From Cichorium intybus (lineage: Eukaryota; Streptophyta; Magnoliopsida; Asterales; Asteraceae), in contig CM042011.1 of the NCBI GenBank assembly GCA_023525715.1, forward strand, positions 3,992,066-4,056,065: 64,000 nucleotides of DNA, in the 5' to 3' direction. Below the pieces are notes generated by a model. That model was not told where the DNA came from. It did not search any database and worked only from the letters and a program-made list of their open reading frames with translations. Each line of letters starts with the position of its first letter. Positions within the stretch are counted from its first letter, which is position 1. Below, piece after piece: positions 1 to 23,389 of the stretch. A program made the position numbers and the translations under genes.

Positions 1-3000
1 AAAAGAATAATGTCATCTATATCTATATATATTCTATATCTATGTATCTATATCTATAGTATCTAATTAAACAAACATTAACATGCCACATGGCTGTTTT
101 TTACGCTTCTCTTTGCCATGTGTCTTTCTATGAGAAACCCTATAATTTGTTTTCCCGCCTAAAATAATTTTATCAGACCTCTTGCGGCGTATTTCTATTG
201 AATCAGATTAATTAGTTCAATCAAATCCCACAAAATCAGGAAGCTTGAATGCGGAAGGGCGAGATCGGAGGAGATTAGGTGAATTTAAAATCACGAGTTG
301 GGGGCTGAAATGACTCAAATGGCGACTGCCCTAGGGTTCCCCACCCTTATATGTGGCCCAAACATGAAAATCTAGGTTTTGGCCCAATCAGCGCAGATAA
401 CAACGCTATCTCTTAAGATAGCGTCACTATCTCTTCATTGTGCAACCCCACAATCAGCACCACGATAGAGCCGCTATCTTCCAAAGATAGGGGCGCTATC
501 GAAGATAGAGCCGCTGTCTTTCAAATATAGGGGCACTATCTCTTCATTTTCCAAAACCTTCATTCTTTTACTTAAATCTTGGGCATTTCGGGCATTGGTT
601 CTTATATGATCCTTACTTTTTTTTTTGTACTCAAGCTCTTTAAAAATATTATTTTATAGTAAATTTGTCGTTTTATTGGTTGAGACTTGGGATCAGGGGT
701 GTATCTAAGTTATACCAAGATGGGGGAGGTCACAAAATTTGATTTTTGATTCTTGCCATCAAGAATTCTTTGTAACAGAAAAATATTAGTTTTTCTCAAG
801 TTACCAAAGAACTCCGCTTGAAATGGAAGATAGAGGAAGAAGGTGAATAAAATGAGGAAATCTTTCTTTTGATAATATCATGGCTTTCCAATTTTTTATG
901 TGAATTATGTGGATAGACATTGAATATTTATTTTAAATATTTAAATATTCAATATTTGATTGTTACCTTTTCATTAAATTGGTTCTTCATTGTCAACAAA
1001 TACTTATGAGGAATTTGGGTCTTCATTGCCAGTAGGTGGAAAATGTTTATTATTTTTCACGAAATTGAGAAATAGCAACTACTATGTCTTTTTGACCTTT
1101 ATTGGAAAATAAATTTATTCCAAGTATTTATAATAAACAAATATGGAAAAGTACATTACTAATTGTAGCTTTCTAATGATAAGTTCATTGGTTTACACAA
1201 TACTACTCACTTATGAATTTACAGTATGTAACAACTTTATAAGGCAATTTACAGTTTCATGAATTATCGACTTCTTTGTCACATTTTTCAAAGATTGGAT
1301 TCAGTTTAGCTCTTAAGGTTCCAGTACATTTATATCTTTTTTGTAGGTTCACGAAACTGGAATATGGGGTCTGGAAAGGCATTCTCACAACATTCCTTGA
1401 ATGTTTTTATTATTATATAAGTTTTTTTAATTGTCAATCATGTAACATACGGATTTGTAACCTAGTAAATAATATATTCAAATAATATATTCAATAGTTG
1501 GCTAATTCTATAAAGTAAATAAGGAAACTCAATACATTACAAAATTACAGAAATTTGATGATGAACTAAATTAATGGTGACTTCTGTTAGAATCTAGTTC
1601 TTTCTCACTAAATAGCAACAGTGATCAAATCAAACACAACAAATTAAAATGTAATATAACAGATAACTCATACTAAGAATATAAATAACCAAAAGGGACT
1701 GACTTGGAAAGAAAAAAGAAAAGGGAAAAATGGATTGTGCGAAAAAATACAGTTAGGATTTAGTATAAACCTCAATGAAGAGGCTTACGATTGTTACATC
1801 TTCCCTGGGTTTTGGGAAGAATTATCTGCACTGTTTCAGAATTGGACCACTAATATGACATAAGTAATTGTATATAAAGTATACACTACAAAAAGAAAGC
1901 TAACCAGCACCATCTCAACTATTGGCATCTCCTGGTTTCCACCAAATGGAGCTTCTATGTAAGTAATAATTTTAGAACTACTTCCCAAAAAATGGTTTTA
2001 TTTCATGATTCCAAACTTTGATACTTCTGATAGCAAATACTCTCCAATAATTATACAAAAACTCACAAAATTAGCAATTGGTGTCTTATGGATAGCTTGA
2101 GGAAAATGCAATAAGCGATCTTCAGATGATAACTATGAAGGTCTGGAGATTTTTCACAATGGATGGACCACCGTCCATAAATATAGAAGTAAATTCCTTC
2201 AATATACATTAATTTGTGGATAAAAATGACAAAGGGTTAAAGATTTAAATAACCTTACTAATAAGTCATCCACTAAAGATTTCCTGAAATTCCCTAGGCT
2301 ATCCATAAGATGGTAATTGCCGAACTTGAAACACTCTTAGCATATTTTGATGTATAACGTACGCACACATACACATACACATATATGAATACACATACAC
2401 ACGAATATATCCACACATACACATATATACATAAACACACATAAACATATAAACATACATATACATACAAAGGGTATGCAAATTTATACCCATAAAACTT
2501 TCACTAGATATGTTAGAATTTAAATTTTAAAAATTTAGCGTATTAAACACTAATAATGCTTACTCTAATCAAATACTTTGCATACAATAAAAAAGTATTT
2601 TGTATACACTGGCTGATCATTTTACTATCAAAATAGAGAAGGAATAATCAAAAAATTAAACCTTTATACGAAAATATAAGATAAACTCTCGATAAATATT
2701 TAGGGAAATTCGGGACTCCAATAAAAATACCAAATCTTTGAGATCATTATATTTTTTTTGCTTTATATATAGTAAGATCGTGGTATAATTGTTTTACTAT
2801 GCTCTAATCACTCTCTTTCTCTTAGGTTGTGTTTGTATTTTTTTAAATATATTAACATCACTAGGAAAATCAAACTTCTCTAAAAAGTTTTTACTGATCT
2901 CAACCTTTGTTTAATGCCACTGATTTTGTTTTATGAGCTAATTATAATATAATAGTTTTATAATGTTAATCCTATCTATGTTATTAAGGTTAGTTAGTTT

Positions 3001-3580
3001 GTTTTCATTTATATTTTAGGTAATCAATCTCGCAAGAAGTGGGAAATTTTGAAAAATGATAGATGAAGAGAATAATTACTAAATGTGTTTTTTTTCTCTT
3101 TTTATAATATTCTATATTTGATTAGTTTTTTATTTAATATTAATAATTATATTTAGACACTAGCTAAACTTTTATTTGGATATGCTAGTATTTGCATACC
3201 CTAACGATTTTTCTACATCTGCGACAGAACACACATACACATGCATAGACAAACATATATACATACACATACACAATAATGTGTACTTAAATACAAATAA
3301 ATAAATTCAGGAATCTTGAAAAATAATATAGTGTAAAGACTGTTGGAAGAATTTGTCGAGTTAGAACATGATTATTCGCACCATCTATTTTCTTGTATTA
3401 ATATGTTCTACATTTCATTCTCCTAAGCTTTTTTCTTAAAGTCTATATAATAAAACATACTAAAAAAATATCTAAATCAAAATTACGCAAGTCTTTTCAT
3501 ATTGGTTATGGTTAGATGTTATCGTGGCTCTTTTTCTGATTATAAATTCATCATTAATGCCCATCTCGTAGTAGTCCAAA
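1..3580. repeat. Segmental duplication, copy 1
   Basis: From about position 32 to 3580 this stretch matches 56072-62253 in direct orientation, with scattered substitutions and small indels. No long ORF or recognisable gene lies in it. The two copies differ by three large events. Copy 2 has about 1 kb extra at 58336-59329, where copy 1 reads straight through near 2355. Copy 2 has a TIR element at 59863-61638, for which copy 1 is the empty site near 2913. Copy 1 has about 50 bp near 3447-3496 that copy 2 lacks, at a short microhomology. The left edge of copy 1 may lie outside the window. The right edge is sharp: after 'tagtagtccaa' copy 1 continues into the LTP-like locus and copy 2 into a Cassandra repeat. 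Confidence 0.9.
408..545. repeat. Cluster of GATAG/CTATC quasi-palindromes
   Basis: Half-sites GATAG and CTATC alternate around GC-rich spacers (for example 'gataggggcgctatc') at least five times in about 130 bp. The same cluster is kept in duplication copy 2 (about 56445-56582). An analogous motif with a different outer half, GTTAGCGNCGCTAAC, occurs at about 6946-6982. I do not recognise the family; a repeat inside an LTR is possible. Confidence 0.5.
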
Positions 3581-3900
3581 TTGAAAGAAGTAATATTATA
3601 ATGTCGTTATCAACACACGTGTTAATTTTATTGCATTTTCATGATATTTTTCCATTAACATGGCTTTCTATTGAAGTAAAAATATTAAGATTTAGATAAC
3701 TGTATTTTTAATTATGTTAATTAATTCATCACTAGGAATATTATAAAGCATTCAATGACCTAATTAAATGATTTCATAACGACCTTATGAATTATTTTTC
3801 TCAAATGAGTTCATTGCATAAATACATATTAAATAAGGCAATTTACGTTAAAAGTTATTCCATTTTATTTTGCAAAGATCTTTACCTCAAATTGTAACAT
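3581..3900. other. AT-rich spacer, no gene seen
   Basis: Unique-looking AT-rich sequence between the end of duplication copy 1 and the TATA box of the LTP-like gene. It probably includes that gene's upstream region. No repeat structure or coding signal is visible. Confidence 0.5.
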
Positions 3901-3909
3901 CTATAAATA
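3901..3909 (+). promoter_or_regulatory. TATA box of the LTP-like gene
   Basis: CTATAAATA lies 70 bp upstream of the ATG at 3979. A start site about 30 bp downstream would leave a 5' leader of roughly 40-45 nt. The sequence is a canonical plant TATA box and its placement fits a short single-promoter gene. Confidence 0.55.
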
Positions 3910-3978
3910 CCCTATATACATTTCTGTAAACTTACATCTTTATTTTGATAGTAAGATATTGCTCTATTTGCAAAAATC

Positions 3979-4464
3979 ATGAAGTTAGTTGGCCACCTTT
4001 TTATCGTGATGGTGATGCTTACATTGCTACCACAAAAAGTATATCCCCAATTGGAGGAGTGCCGCGTTTCTTACATTGAGCAGTGTATTGATTCATTAGA
4101 AGACCCTAATATACCACCCAACATACAATGTTCTGAGGAATTCAGACTACGTAGACATTGTCTTTGTTATTATCTAAGACGCTTTTTTAATGAGAAATTG
4201 TATTGGTTCTTAATTTTTGTTCCTAACTTTATTCCTAACCATTTGAAATGATGACAAGTGGATTAAAATATTATTAATTTTATTAAACTTTACAATTGTC
4301 ATATTTTCAAATGGTTAGGAATAAAGTTAGGAACAAAAATTAGAAACCAATACAATTTCTCTTCTTTAATTTAGGTGATACAATTTCTCTTCTTTAATTT
4401 AGGTGGCATTGTCCGTGCTTGTCATATTGAGTTCCATGACGTTTGTCCCATCTTAATGAAATAA
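3979..4464 (+). pseudogene. Lipid-transfer-protein-like secreted peptide gene, disrupted by a MITE
   Basis: The ORF from 3979 encodes a signal peptide (MKLVGHLFIVMVMLTLLPQ) followed by a cysteine pattern like the type-2 nsLTP / prolamin-like eight-cysteine fold: ..EEC..EQC..IQC..HCLC. The reading frame then runs into a foldback repeat (4192-4361) and ends artificially at 4251. After the repeat, 4405-4464 gives an open stretch with two more cysteines (RAC..DVC) and a TAA. This is what the C-terminal end of such a protein should contain. The usual CC pair is reduced to a single Cys, so at most seven of the eight cysteines are present. Such proteins are small, secreted and disulfide-bonded, and bind lipids or act in signalling. 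Either the insert broke a single-exon gene, or it sits in an intron with acceptor 'aatttag' at 4402. I favour disruption but cannot exclude splicing. Confidence 0.5.
4192..4361. mobile_element. Foldback MITE inside the LTP-like locus
   Basis: The two arms (from 'gagaaattg' at 4192, and its reverse complement ending 'caatttctc' at 4361) are nearly identical for about 60 bp and leave a short AT-rich loop, so single-stranded DNA would fold into one long hairpin. Just right of it, about 25 bp ('caatttctcttctttaattt' plus a few bases) is present twice in tandem (4353-4402). No transposase is encoded. Superfamily not assigned. Confidence 0.75.
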
Positions 4465-4629
4465 TTGATGTGTTGAGAAATAAAATTTATCATTTTCATG
4501 AAGGTTACAAATTAATGAATTTTATATTTATATTTCTAGATGCGTCTATGTATCTTTATAAGTTTCATCTCTTAAATAATATACATTCTTATGGGATTTG
4601 GCTCAGGTTTGCATTACCATGCATACTTG

Positions 4630-5076
4630 CAGTGGCGGATCCAGAAATTATTACTAGGGGGTGCATCAAAAAATTTCCCGGATAGAAACCCTAGCTTGAA
4701 TATCTTTTGGTAAACTTTTCTGATTTTGCTGCAATTTGTCCCTATTTTGTAAAAATCATAACTAATTCTAGAAAAGTTGTATGAGGTTGAGGTTAGTGCC
4801 AAAAGTTCCGTATTGGAGTTTAGTATCTTTGGTTAGTTGAGCCCGAAAGTTGAATATGAATATAAGTAGTGTGAAAAGATCCATTTCTCACTGATCATTT
4901 TGGGTGAGTTTGTTTTGTGGTCATAACTTGTAAAAATCATATCAAATCAAGGAAAATCATTAGAAGACGAATTATATATCCACGCGAAGCTAAGAGTATG
5001 AACTATGTGATAGAGTCGCCCGAAAGTTGAGCCGGTGCAAGGGCACACCCTGGAACTCCCCTTGAATCCGCCCCTG
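4630..5076. mobile_element. Non-autonomous hAT element with 8-bp TSD
   Basis: The ends read CAGTGGCGGATCCAG and ..AATCCGCCCCTG, an imperfect TIR of the CAGTG..CACTG hAT type. The element is flanked by a perfect 8-bp direct repeat, CATACTTG, at 4622-4629 and 5077-5084. Internal sequence has no ORF. Length is 447 bp. Confidence 0.88.
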
Positions 5077-5107
5077 CATACTTGCTTGTTATGGGATTAT
5101 ATTATTA

Positions 5108-5160
5108 CTAGACGAATACCTGCGCGTTGCGGGAAGGATAATTACGTGATTAAAGTATTT
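5108..5160 (-). mobile_element. Helitron 3' terminus (minus strand)
   Basis: On the minus strand the sequence reads CGCAACGCGCAGGTATTCGT then CTAG followed by T. This is a GC-rich hairpin a few bases upstream of CTAG|T, the Helitron 3' signature. The hairpin and tail match the Helitron that ends at 36526 in the protease intron, so both belong to one family. I could not find the 5' end, so the element is probably truncated. Confidence 0.55.
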
Positions 5161-5397
5161 ATAAAAATATGTTTAAAAAATAATAATGTCATTGTTATAA
5201 ACTTTGAAATAATATCGTTTTGAATCATATAATAATAGACATATATATTTTAAAACTATATAATCTCAATCGTCTCTACCCATGTGTTGCCTGAAAAAAA
5301 ATCGCATATAGTTGGTTACTTTTAATTATTTGTACCATTAATAATACAACGACATTATCTCAAAGGTGTATGACGGTGGGTTCTTTGCAAGGTTGTA

Positions 5398-5856
5398 AAA
5401 ATCGTTTGACGGTAGCTTGGCGGTCGGGTGGGGTTAAGGGATTAATCGGACTAATCGGGGATTAGTCGGGGATTAATCGGAGACCCTAAATTATAAAGGA
5501 ATTTATTTAAAAATATATAAATATAAAAAATAGCAAAGTTTGATTAATTTTTATTTCGAGCTGCACATCAAAGATTATTTATTTGTTTGTTTTTATTCTT
5601 TAATATTGATTTTTTTCAGTATTCTTGAGTTATTAGAGAGTGTTTGTGCAATCATTAAAAATAAAAGAATAAAAAATAAATTAAAAAGTTTAAAAAAATT
5701 AGAAAATGACCGCCAAGACCGATTAATCGGCCGCCAAGGCCGATTTTTGCAGCAAACCTCCAAGCTGACCGATTAGGCCTAATCGTAATCGGTTGAAGAC
5801 CGCCAAGCGATTAATCGCCGATTAATCGGCCGCCAAGGCCGATTTCTACAACACTG
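5398..5856. mobile_element. Non-autonomous hAT element with 8-bp TSD
   Basis: The termini CAAGGTTGTAAAAATCG and (reverse complement of the right end) CAGTGTTGTAGAAATCG form the TIR. A perfect 8-bp target duplication, GTTCTTTG, sits at 5390-5397 and 5857-5864. The interior repeats GATTAATCGG and GGCCGCCAAGG blocks in both orientations, giving strong secondary structure. No ORF. Confidence 0.88.
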
Positions 5857-6054
5857 GTTCTTTGTAAAAAACATTAAATATAAGATTTGGTTTAGTGTTA
5901 ATTTTAACAATTTTATAGTTAATTAATTTTAGAGAAACATATTTGCCCAACTTTTTAATTTTGATCATTACGATTATTTTAAATATCAAACATTCTATTT
6001 TTCTCAAGGTAACTATATAATTTTTAATTTAATGTTACTTTTATGTAACGCCCT

Positions 6055-7110
6055 AAATTCCTTAATAAATTTTTCATTTTAAAAACGGGTCAAATATACA
6101 AAACGGGTTAACCATTAAAGACTATCTAATTAAAACTTTGTATTTAAAACATTTAAATCGTATTGAACAAGAACATTTACAAACATTATCCAGCAGAAAA
6201 CTTGATTACAAAATATCAGATGCGGTACAATCGCGCCGTGCTCCAAGCTCAAGTCAGCAATTACTTGAAAAACAGTAAGGATGAAAGTGTAAATACAAAG
6301 CTTAGTGAGTTCCCTAAAATACCACACGATCCAGCATATACAGCACAATCATTCGGGTCATGGTCTCCAGGCTCACCCCGAACAACCTGGCTCTCGGGCT
6401 CACCCCGATTCGCCCCGACTAGGACTTGCGGGCTCACCCCGTTCCGCCTGTCGCCGGCTCAATGCGTGGACTCTCGGGCTCACCCCGATCCGTTCGGCTC
6501 TCGGGCTCACCCCGATCCGTCATCGCATGACAACCCTCTCCTAAAATAGTATCGATACTAAACATACTTACCAATCATATAAGCCTAAGCATTCAGATTG
6601 ACCCAATGGGTCCCTACTCAGTCACATAATCACATAGATAGGACACGAATGCCCTATCATACAACACTGCACATCGTGAAGTAAAGCTACAACGCTTGTA
6701 ACATCACCCATAGTATAGTGGTAAAACTCACATGATCCGCAAAGCTAGACAGCACTCCTCACGCGCGGCTACAAATGCGACAACGCGAACTTCCTAACAA
6801 AGATAAACCCACTTAGAACTTCTTAAATATCAAACAGGATAACCTCTAAGATCGGTGCCTCGAACTCTCAAGCTTGACCAAAAGTCAAACTGGTCAAAAG
6901 TCAACGGTCAAAGATGAAAGTCTACAAAAGTCAAAAGACACAGTTAGCGCCGCTAACTGCCCAAGTTAGCGTCGCTAACTATGAACAGGTCCAAAAGTCC
7001 ATTAAGCTCTTAATCCGTTCAGCCAAAGTCTTAATCCTTCCAGGGACCTTCCAAAATCCATAAAGATCCTAATTTTATCCCTAGGGTGCAGGTTCGAATC
7101 GCGTTGGCTT
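6055..7110. repeat. LTR-like repetitive region
   Basis: It begins TGTAACGCCC, a common start of plant Ty3/gypsy LTRs, and continues without coding potential. It contains a GC-rich tandem motif, GGCTCACCCCGA, repeated about seven times (6370-6520), two AGTTAGCGNCGCTAACT palindromes near 6950, and 'gcaggttcgaatc' near 7090, which resembles a Pol III B box. No second LTR, primer-binding site or polypurine tract was located, so solo-LTR status is a suggestion. Confidence 0.35.
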
Positions 7111-7355
7111 CAAGGAAATGATAATTTTTTTTCTAGGCATGTTTCTTCATTCTTCCTTTATTTAAGCACATTATTTTATTTATTATTTCCTTCATCCCAT
7201 TAAATTACTAAATCACGGCAGCTCATTAGATTCAAACCTACATATCTAAGATGTGAAGAATTTTGGATATAAATAAAAAAAAATATATTTAGGGCCTATT
7301 TTTTAGTTTTCGTGCAGGGCTCCTAAAATCAACGGATCGTCCTTCTTGTGTAGAT

Positions 7356-8330
<975 letters not shown>

Positions 8331-8376
<46 letters not shown>
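8331..8376. repeat. (AT)n microsatellite A2
   Basis: About 46 bp of AT repeat between the Helitron end at 8324 and TIR element M1. Confidence 0.95.
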
Positions 8377-19085
<10,709 letters not shown>

Positions 19086-19840
19086 GTAAACTGATCATGA
19101 ATTGGGTACATTAAATCGAGTTGAATAATTTACTTTATTACGGGTGTTCATTAGGTGGATCCAATGTTTTAGTATGCAAATTTCAGAGAGACAGGAGGCT
19201 ATATCGCCTATAAATTTCATTTGTGCATTCGATGCTTAAGCATATTGGTACCTCATTGTGAAATACAGGGGTGGCGTGTTGATGGTATGATTTCATTTTT
19301 TAGGTCATTTTATGTTTTGTGTGTTTCGGTCGTTTGAAAAATAGTTTCCGACGGAAATTAGTTTTCTTTCAGCACATTGTTTCAAGTTACAAATTAAAAC
19401 ATTATGTTCAAGTGAAAGAAAAATTTTCTTTCTACAATTAGTTTTCTTTCGTAAACATGTAATATTTCAAAAAACATGCAACGTACCTATAATTTTGAGG
19501 TCTATATTGAACTGGTTTTTTTCTGGATCCAATTTTATTTTGTAAAATAAATGTATTTCAAATGAGTCAAATTTTTTTAAGAAAGGGAAGTTTGGTTCTA
19601 TAACGATTTGATATATCAAGTTAGTGTAAAAGCTATTATTTGATGTTTAATGTCAATTATATAATTATTTTCAATAATATATCAATTAAAACCTTAACTA
19701 CATAATTTTAACATGTGAAACATACAGTTTTCGCTAGGGACGTAACTGGTAACCAAATAAGCAAGAAATCGAGGACCGGAACCGGACCGAACTCCCCCTA
19801 TCCGATTCTTATTAGTTCTGGTTCCGGTTTGGTACAGGTC
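19086..19840. other. AT-rich interval, no gene seen
   Basis: No coding sequence. Its last ~70 bp ('gtaaccaaataagcaagaaa..ccggaccgaactccccctat') recur in altered form at 23448-23520 on the far side of the CACTA element. It is therefore half of a diverged direct repeat into which the CACTA element inserted. Confidence 0.5.
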
Positions 19841-20711
19841 TCACACTACAAATAAAATTACATTTAGTGGCACAGAAAAAGTGCCACTAAAAACCGAAAA
19901 AATGCCACTAAAGGCCTCCTAGAGAATCAGTGGCACAAAAAAAATGTGCCACTAAAAGCGCTGCCACTAAAGACATTTAGTGGCACTTTTCGGTTGTGCC
20001 GCTGCAGCATTATTGGTTTTTAGTGGCATTTTTCTATTATGCCGCTATATCACTTTTAGGCTTTAGTGGCACAATTTTTATGCCACTATTTAATTGTTAA
20101 AATAAATATTATTCTACTATTTAATTGCTAAAATAAATATTACATTATATTCAACCTTTCTAAAATACAACAATAAGAATTTATTATTCTACTATTTAAT
20201 TGCTAAAATAAATATTATTTCACTACTACTGAATATCCCACAAACCATTTTTTATTTCAAAGATATATTATATTTAAATGCAACAATAAACAAAATAAAA
20301 GTACATTGTTATGTTCAACATAAATTAAATCCAGTAAATTACATTATATTCAACCTTTCTAAAATATGGTTTTTATGTTCATCATTTGCCAATGCTAGAT
20401 CACCACTCTCACAGCTCTATAAATATAACCTAACTTCTGCCATTTGAAGAGCTTTGTGATCCATTCATCACTAGTATCCACAATCTTAGTAAGATCATCT
20501 TTAGAAATCTAAAGATTTGGTAAAGCTGGTCCACATCCAACTAGTTTGTAGCCCTTGCTAATAAACCTGTTTTTAAGAAAATGTTTGAAACATAAGAAAC
20601 CTTAAATTTGCAGATCATACAATAAAATTACATTTACTTGGGGACAAATATTTATTAAGAAATAAAAACTCACCCAATGATGAACGACTCCAAAAACTGA
20701 TTTCATTATAG

Positions 20712-20982
20712 AAATAACATAAGTATCTTTCGTGAAATGTTTACTTGGAATTCCAAGAATGTCCTTGAGTTGTTGAAGTGCAATAGTAATGAGTTAATGA
20801 CAGCTCCACCCATAAACCCGACAACCGCAACATGCAATAGAAAATCTATCAGAAACCCATGTTTGATCCATAAAAAATCGTAGTTAAAAAAAGATATAAA
20901 AATATCAAATAAAATAAAGTATTTTTTCTTTATTACCTGAAAACTCCAAGAGTAGCTTGGTTTCGAGATAATGTAGAAACAG
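20712..20982 (-). pseudogene. Captured sulfate transporter (SULTR) fragment
   Basis: Two exon-like blocks on the minus strand match the transmembrane core of plant sulfate transporters. 20937-20982 gives QATLGVFR and ends at a GT donor. 20712-20858 gives GFLIDFLLHVAVVGFMGGA. The expected continuation, TIALQQLKDILGI, is present but in another frame, so there is a frameshift just after the GGA block. It is therefore a decayed, partial copy that cannot make a transporter. Intact SULTR proteins have about 650 residues; this is under 70. It lies within the CACTA element, consistent with transduplication. Confidence 0.75.
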
Positions 20983-21955
20983 TTGATTAATCTTGCTTTC
21001 CATGAATCATATACTTTACTTATTCTTAAAAATAATAACATTTAAACAATTAAAATGAAGCCTTTATAATACATTTAGCAATGTATGAATGACATATGAG
21101 AATGTGTTGTTACCTTTATAATAATATGAGCAGTCCAAGTGTTTTCCCTCAAAGAAACAGAGACATTTACAGCTGCAAATAGAAGCACAAAGGAAATACT
21201 TACAAGCAGTTCTAATAATTCTTTTATGATATAACCACTCCTAACATTATTAAGGAGAAAGGTGAGTATAATTGTAAAATATGGTCGACTTCAAATTTAT
21301 TCACATCACAAATAGTGTGAAAAGTGATAATCTGGTTAGGCAAGACACAATTTTAGCACATGGTTAAATGTTTTCATTTTAGTCATGGAAACTAATAATT
21401 CTTTTATTCAGATTACTTCTAGTTTCTTGATTCTTTTCCCAAGTAGTGGCCAAAGTAGTAGGTTCTCACATGTTTACAGTAGTGGCCAAACCGAAACCGA
21501 CTAACCCGTATCATCTAAATCGCCAACCTGAAGAACCTGGATGCGGGCTTCTATTTCATGCCTATTTCGATCACTAACAATCTGCCTTTGATCTTTGTTG
21601 TAATTTTAGGTTCGTTCCTGCAAAAAAAGTAAAAAAAAAAAATCATTATAGTTTGCAAGATTGAGAAACTTTAGTTAATTATGACTATATAAATGCAAAA
21701 AACCATTGTATTTGGTACATTTATCCTAAAATTCACAGACTCATTAAGAGGAGTGTTATGCATTTATACGAGAATGTTAATCTGGTAGCAATTAATATTT
21801 TCATTGTTAGAAGAATAACCAAAACTAGAATTTGTATTAGAATAAATATTTGTCCCCAAGTCATGAGTCCATTCAATAAACCTGAAAAATAAATAGAATT
21901 TGTATTAGAATAAATAATAAAGCTTAACTACTATTATAATCCAGATGAATAAAAC

Positions 21956-22778
21956 CTAGAACGAACAATTTGCATCATGGGAGAAATTATGGTCTCCAGG
22001 TATGGTTCTAGCCGTTGTCCTTGTTCCTGATATTTGTCCACCTGTGTAAAAAGCAACATAGATATGAAATGCTAATGAGTAACAGAAGAAACAATGCAGT
22101 ATTTTTTTCAACCAGTGATAAATTCTCCAATTAGACATCAAAACACTATCATCAACGCCACTAACATTCAAACTAAGTTGCTACCAACTACCAAGATAGT
22201 ATTCCTTCAAATAAAGTTATCAATTTCTTCCTAAGATGAACTGGTGAAATCTCAATTCAAATTCAAACCAAGCAAGATTCTATTCCAATACTGAACACCA
22301 GTCGATAAAAATTTGAAATGCGAATGAGTAACCGGAGATATAAAATGCACCTCGTGTTCATACAGTGACAAAAGTTCTCTAATAGAACATAAAAAACCAA
22401 CTAAATAATAAAAAAAATGCTATCAACATAACGTCAGTTCTAATAATGTTAAGGACTCTTTCCAGAACATAAATAGGTGATAAGATCAGTTTAATATTCG
22501 AGCTAAAAAAGCTTAAAGCAATTCTGATAGTACGTAACAGAAATCTGAAATGCGAATGAGTAACTGAAACATACAATTGATCGGATCTTGTGGGCCGATG
22601 AGAGATCTACTACTCGCCAATTGGAAATGATGTCGTCGAGGATAGACTTGACGACCTTCCATTCTAGTAGAAAGTATCTCTGAAACACCGCCTCTTTTGA
22701 ATCATGTTCGTCGTCCTCTTCCAATTCTTCACCCACCATCGAAGGTTTTGTTGCATCTTCTGCTTCTCTTGTCGCCAT
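21956..22778 (-). pseudogene. Captured tubulin-folding cofactor D (TFCD) 5' fragment
   Basis: The first exon, 22575-22778, begins with ATG and encodes an acidic N-terminus followed by VVKSILDDIISNWRV and HKIRSI, ending at GT. The second, 21956-22041, follows an AG acceptor and continues in frame with VDKYQEQGQRLEPYLETI. Together they match the N-terminus of TFCD (TITAN1 in Arabidopsis), a tubulin chaperone that helps make assembly-competent alpha/beta-tubulin. Only about 95 of the >1200 residues are present. The reading frame is open across the splice. The intron has a word, 'gaaatgcgaatgagtaac', repeated three times about 235-250 bp apart. It sits in a CACTA element, so it is a transduplicated piece, not the host gene. 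Confidence 0.82.
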
Positions 22779-23389
22779 AAGACGGAGTAAAGCGAAGATC
22801 TTCTTCTTCCCGCAGAAGCATCAGGACAAAGCTGGATGAGAGAAGGGCTAACCAATGAAGGAGCAGGGGACGATCTGGTTGGGCGGCGGAGCAAGGGCGG
22901 AGAGAAGCGGACCGGTGGAGCAAGGGCTGAGCGGCGGAGAGAAGTGGACCGATAGGTTAAAGAGGATGCTTGAGTGGAGTGAGATTTTTTTTCGATTCCC
23001 GCTAGGTAAGAAGGAGGAGGGAACAATGGAGATTGGGGAAGAACACATTCCGGAACCTAAAGTGAGAAAGAGACTCGAAGCGGGATTTGTGAATTTCGTC
23101 TTTTCATTTCCCGCTGTGTAAGGAAGAGGAGGGATGTGAAATCATTTTAAGTGTTTTTAGTTTTGGGGGTTTTAAAAATTTAGATGAATCGATATATATA
23201 TTATAAAAGTTTAGTGATATTTTAATTATAGATATAGAAATTAGTGTCACAAAATATAAAGTGCCACTAATAGATAGAAAAAACAGTGTCATAAAATGTA
23301 AAGTGCCACTAAAAATATTTTATAGTGGCACAAAAATAAAATGCCACTAAAACTTTGTGCCACTAAATGTAATTTTATTTGTTGTGTCA

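Larger units (their letters stand above)
19844..23386. mobile_element. Non-autonomous CACTA element carrying host gene pieces
   Basis: The termini are CACTACAAATAAAATTAC and its reverse complement ending TTGTTGTG, with a perfect 3-bp target duplication TCA (19841-19843 and 23387-23389), as in CACTA/En-Spm. The subterminal regions (19862-20090 and 23240-23375) are packed with TTTAGTGGCAC in both orientations, the usual transposase-binding repeats of this class. No TNP2/TNPA-type ORF is visible. The interior holds spliced fragments of at least two unrelated host genes, both on the minus strand. Length is 3543 bp. Confidence 0.9.

Noticed and set aside
6163..6549. 128-codon ORF with Pro/Ser-rich repeats
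   Set aside because: The periodicity comes from a GGCTCACCCCGA tandem repeat in LTR-like DNA; no recognisable domain.
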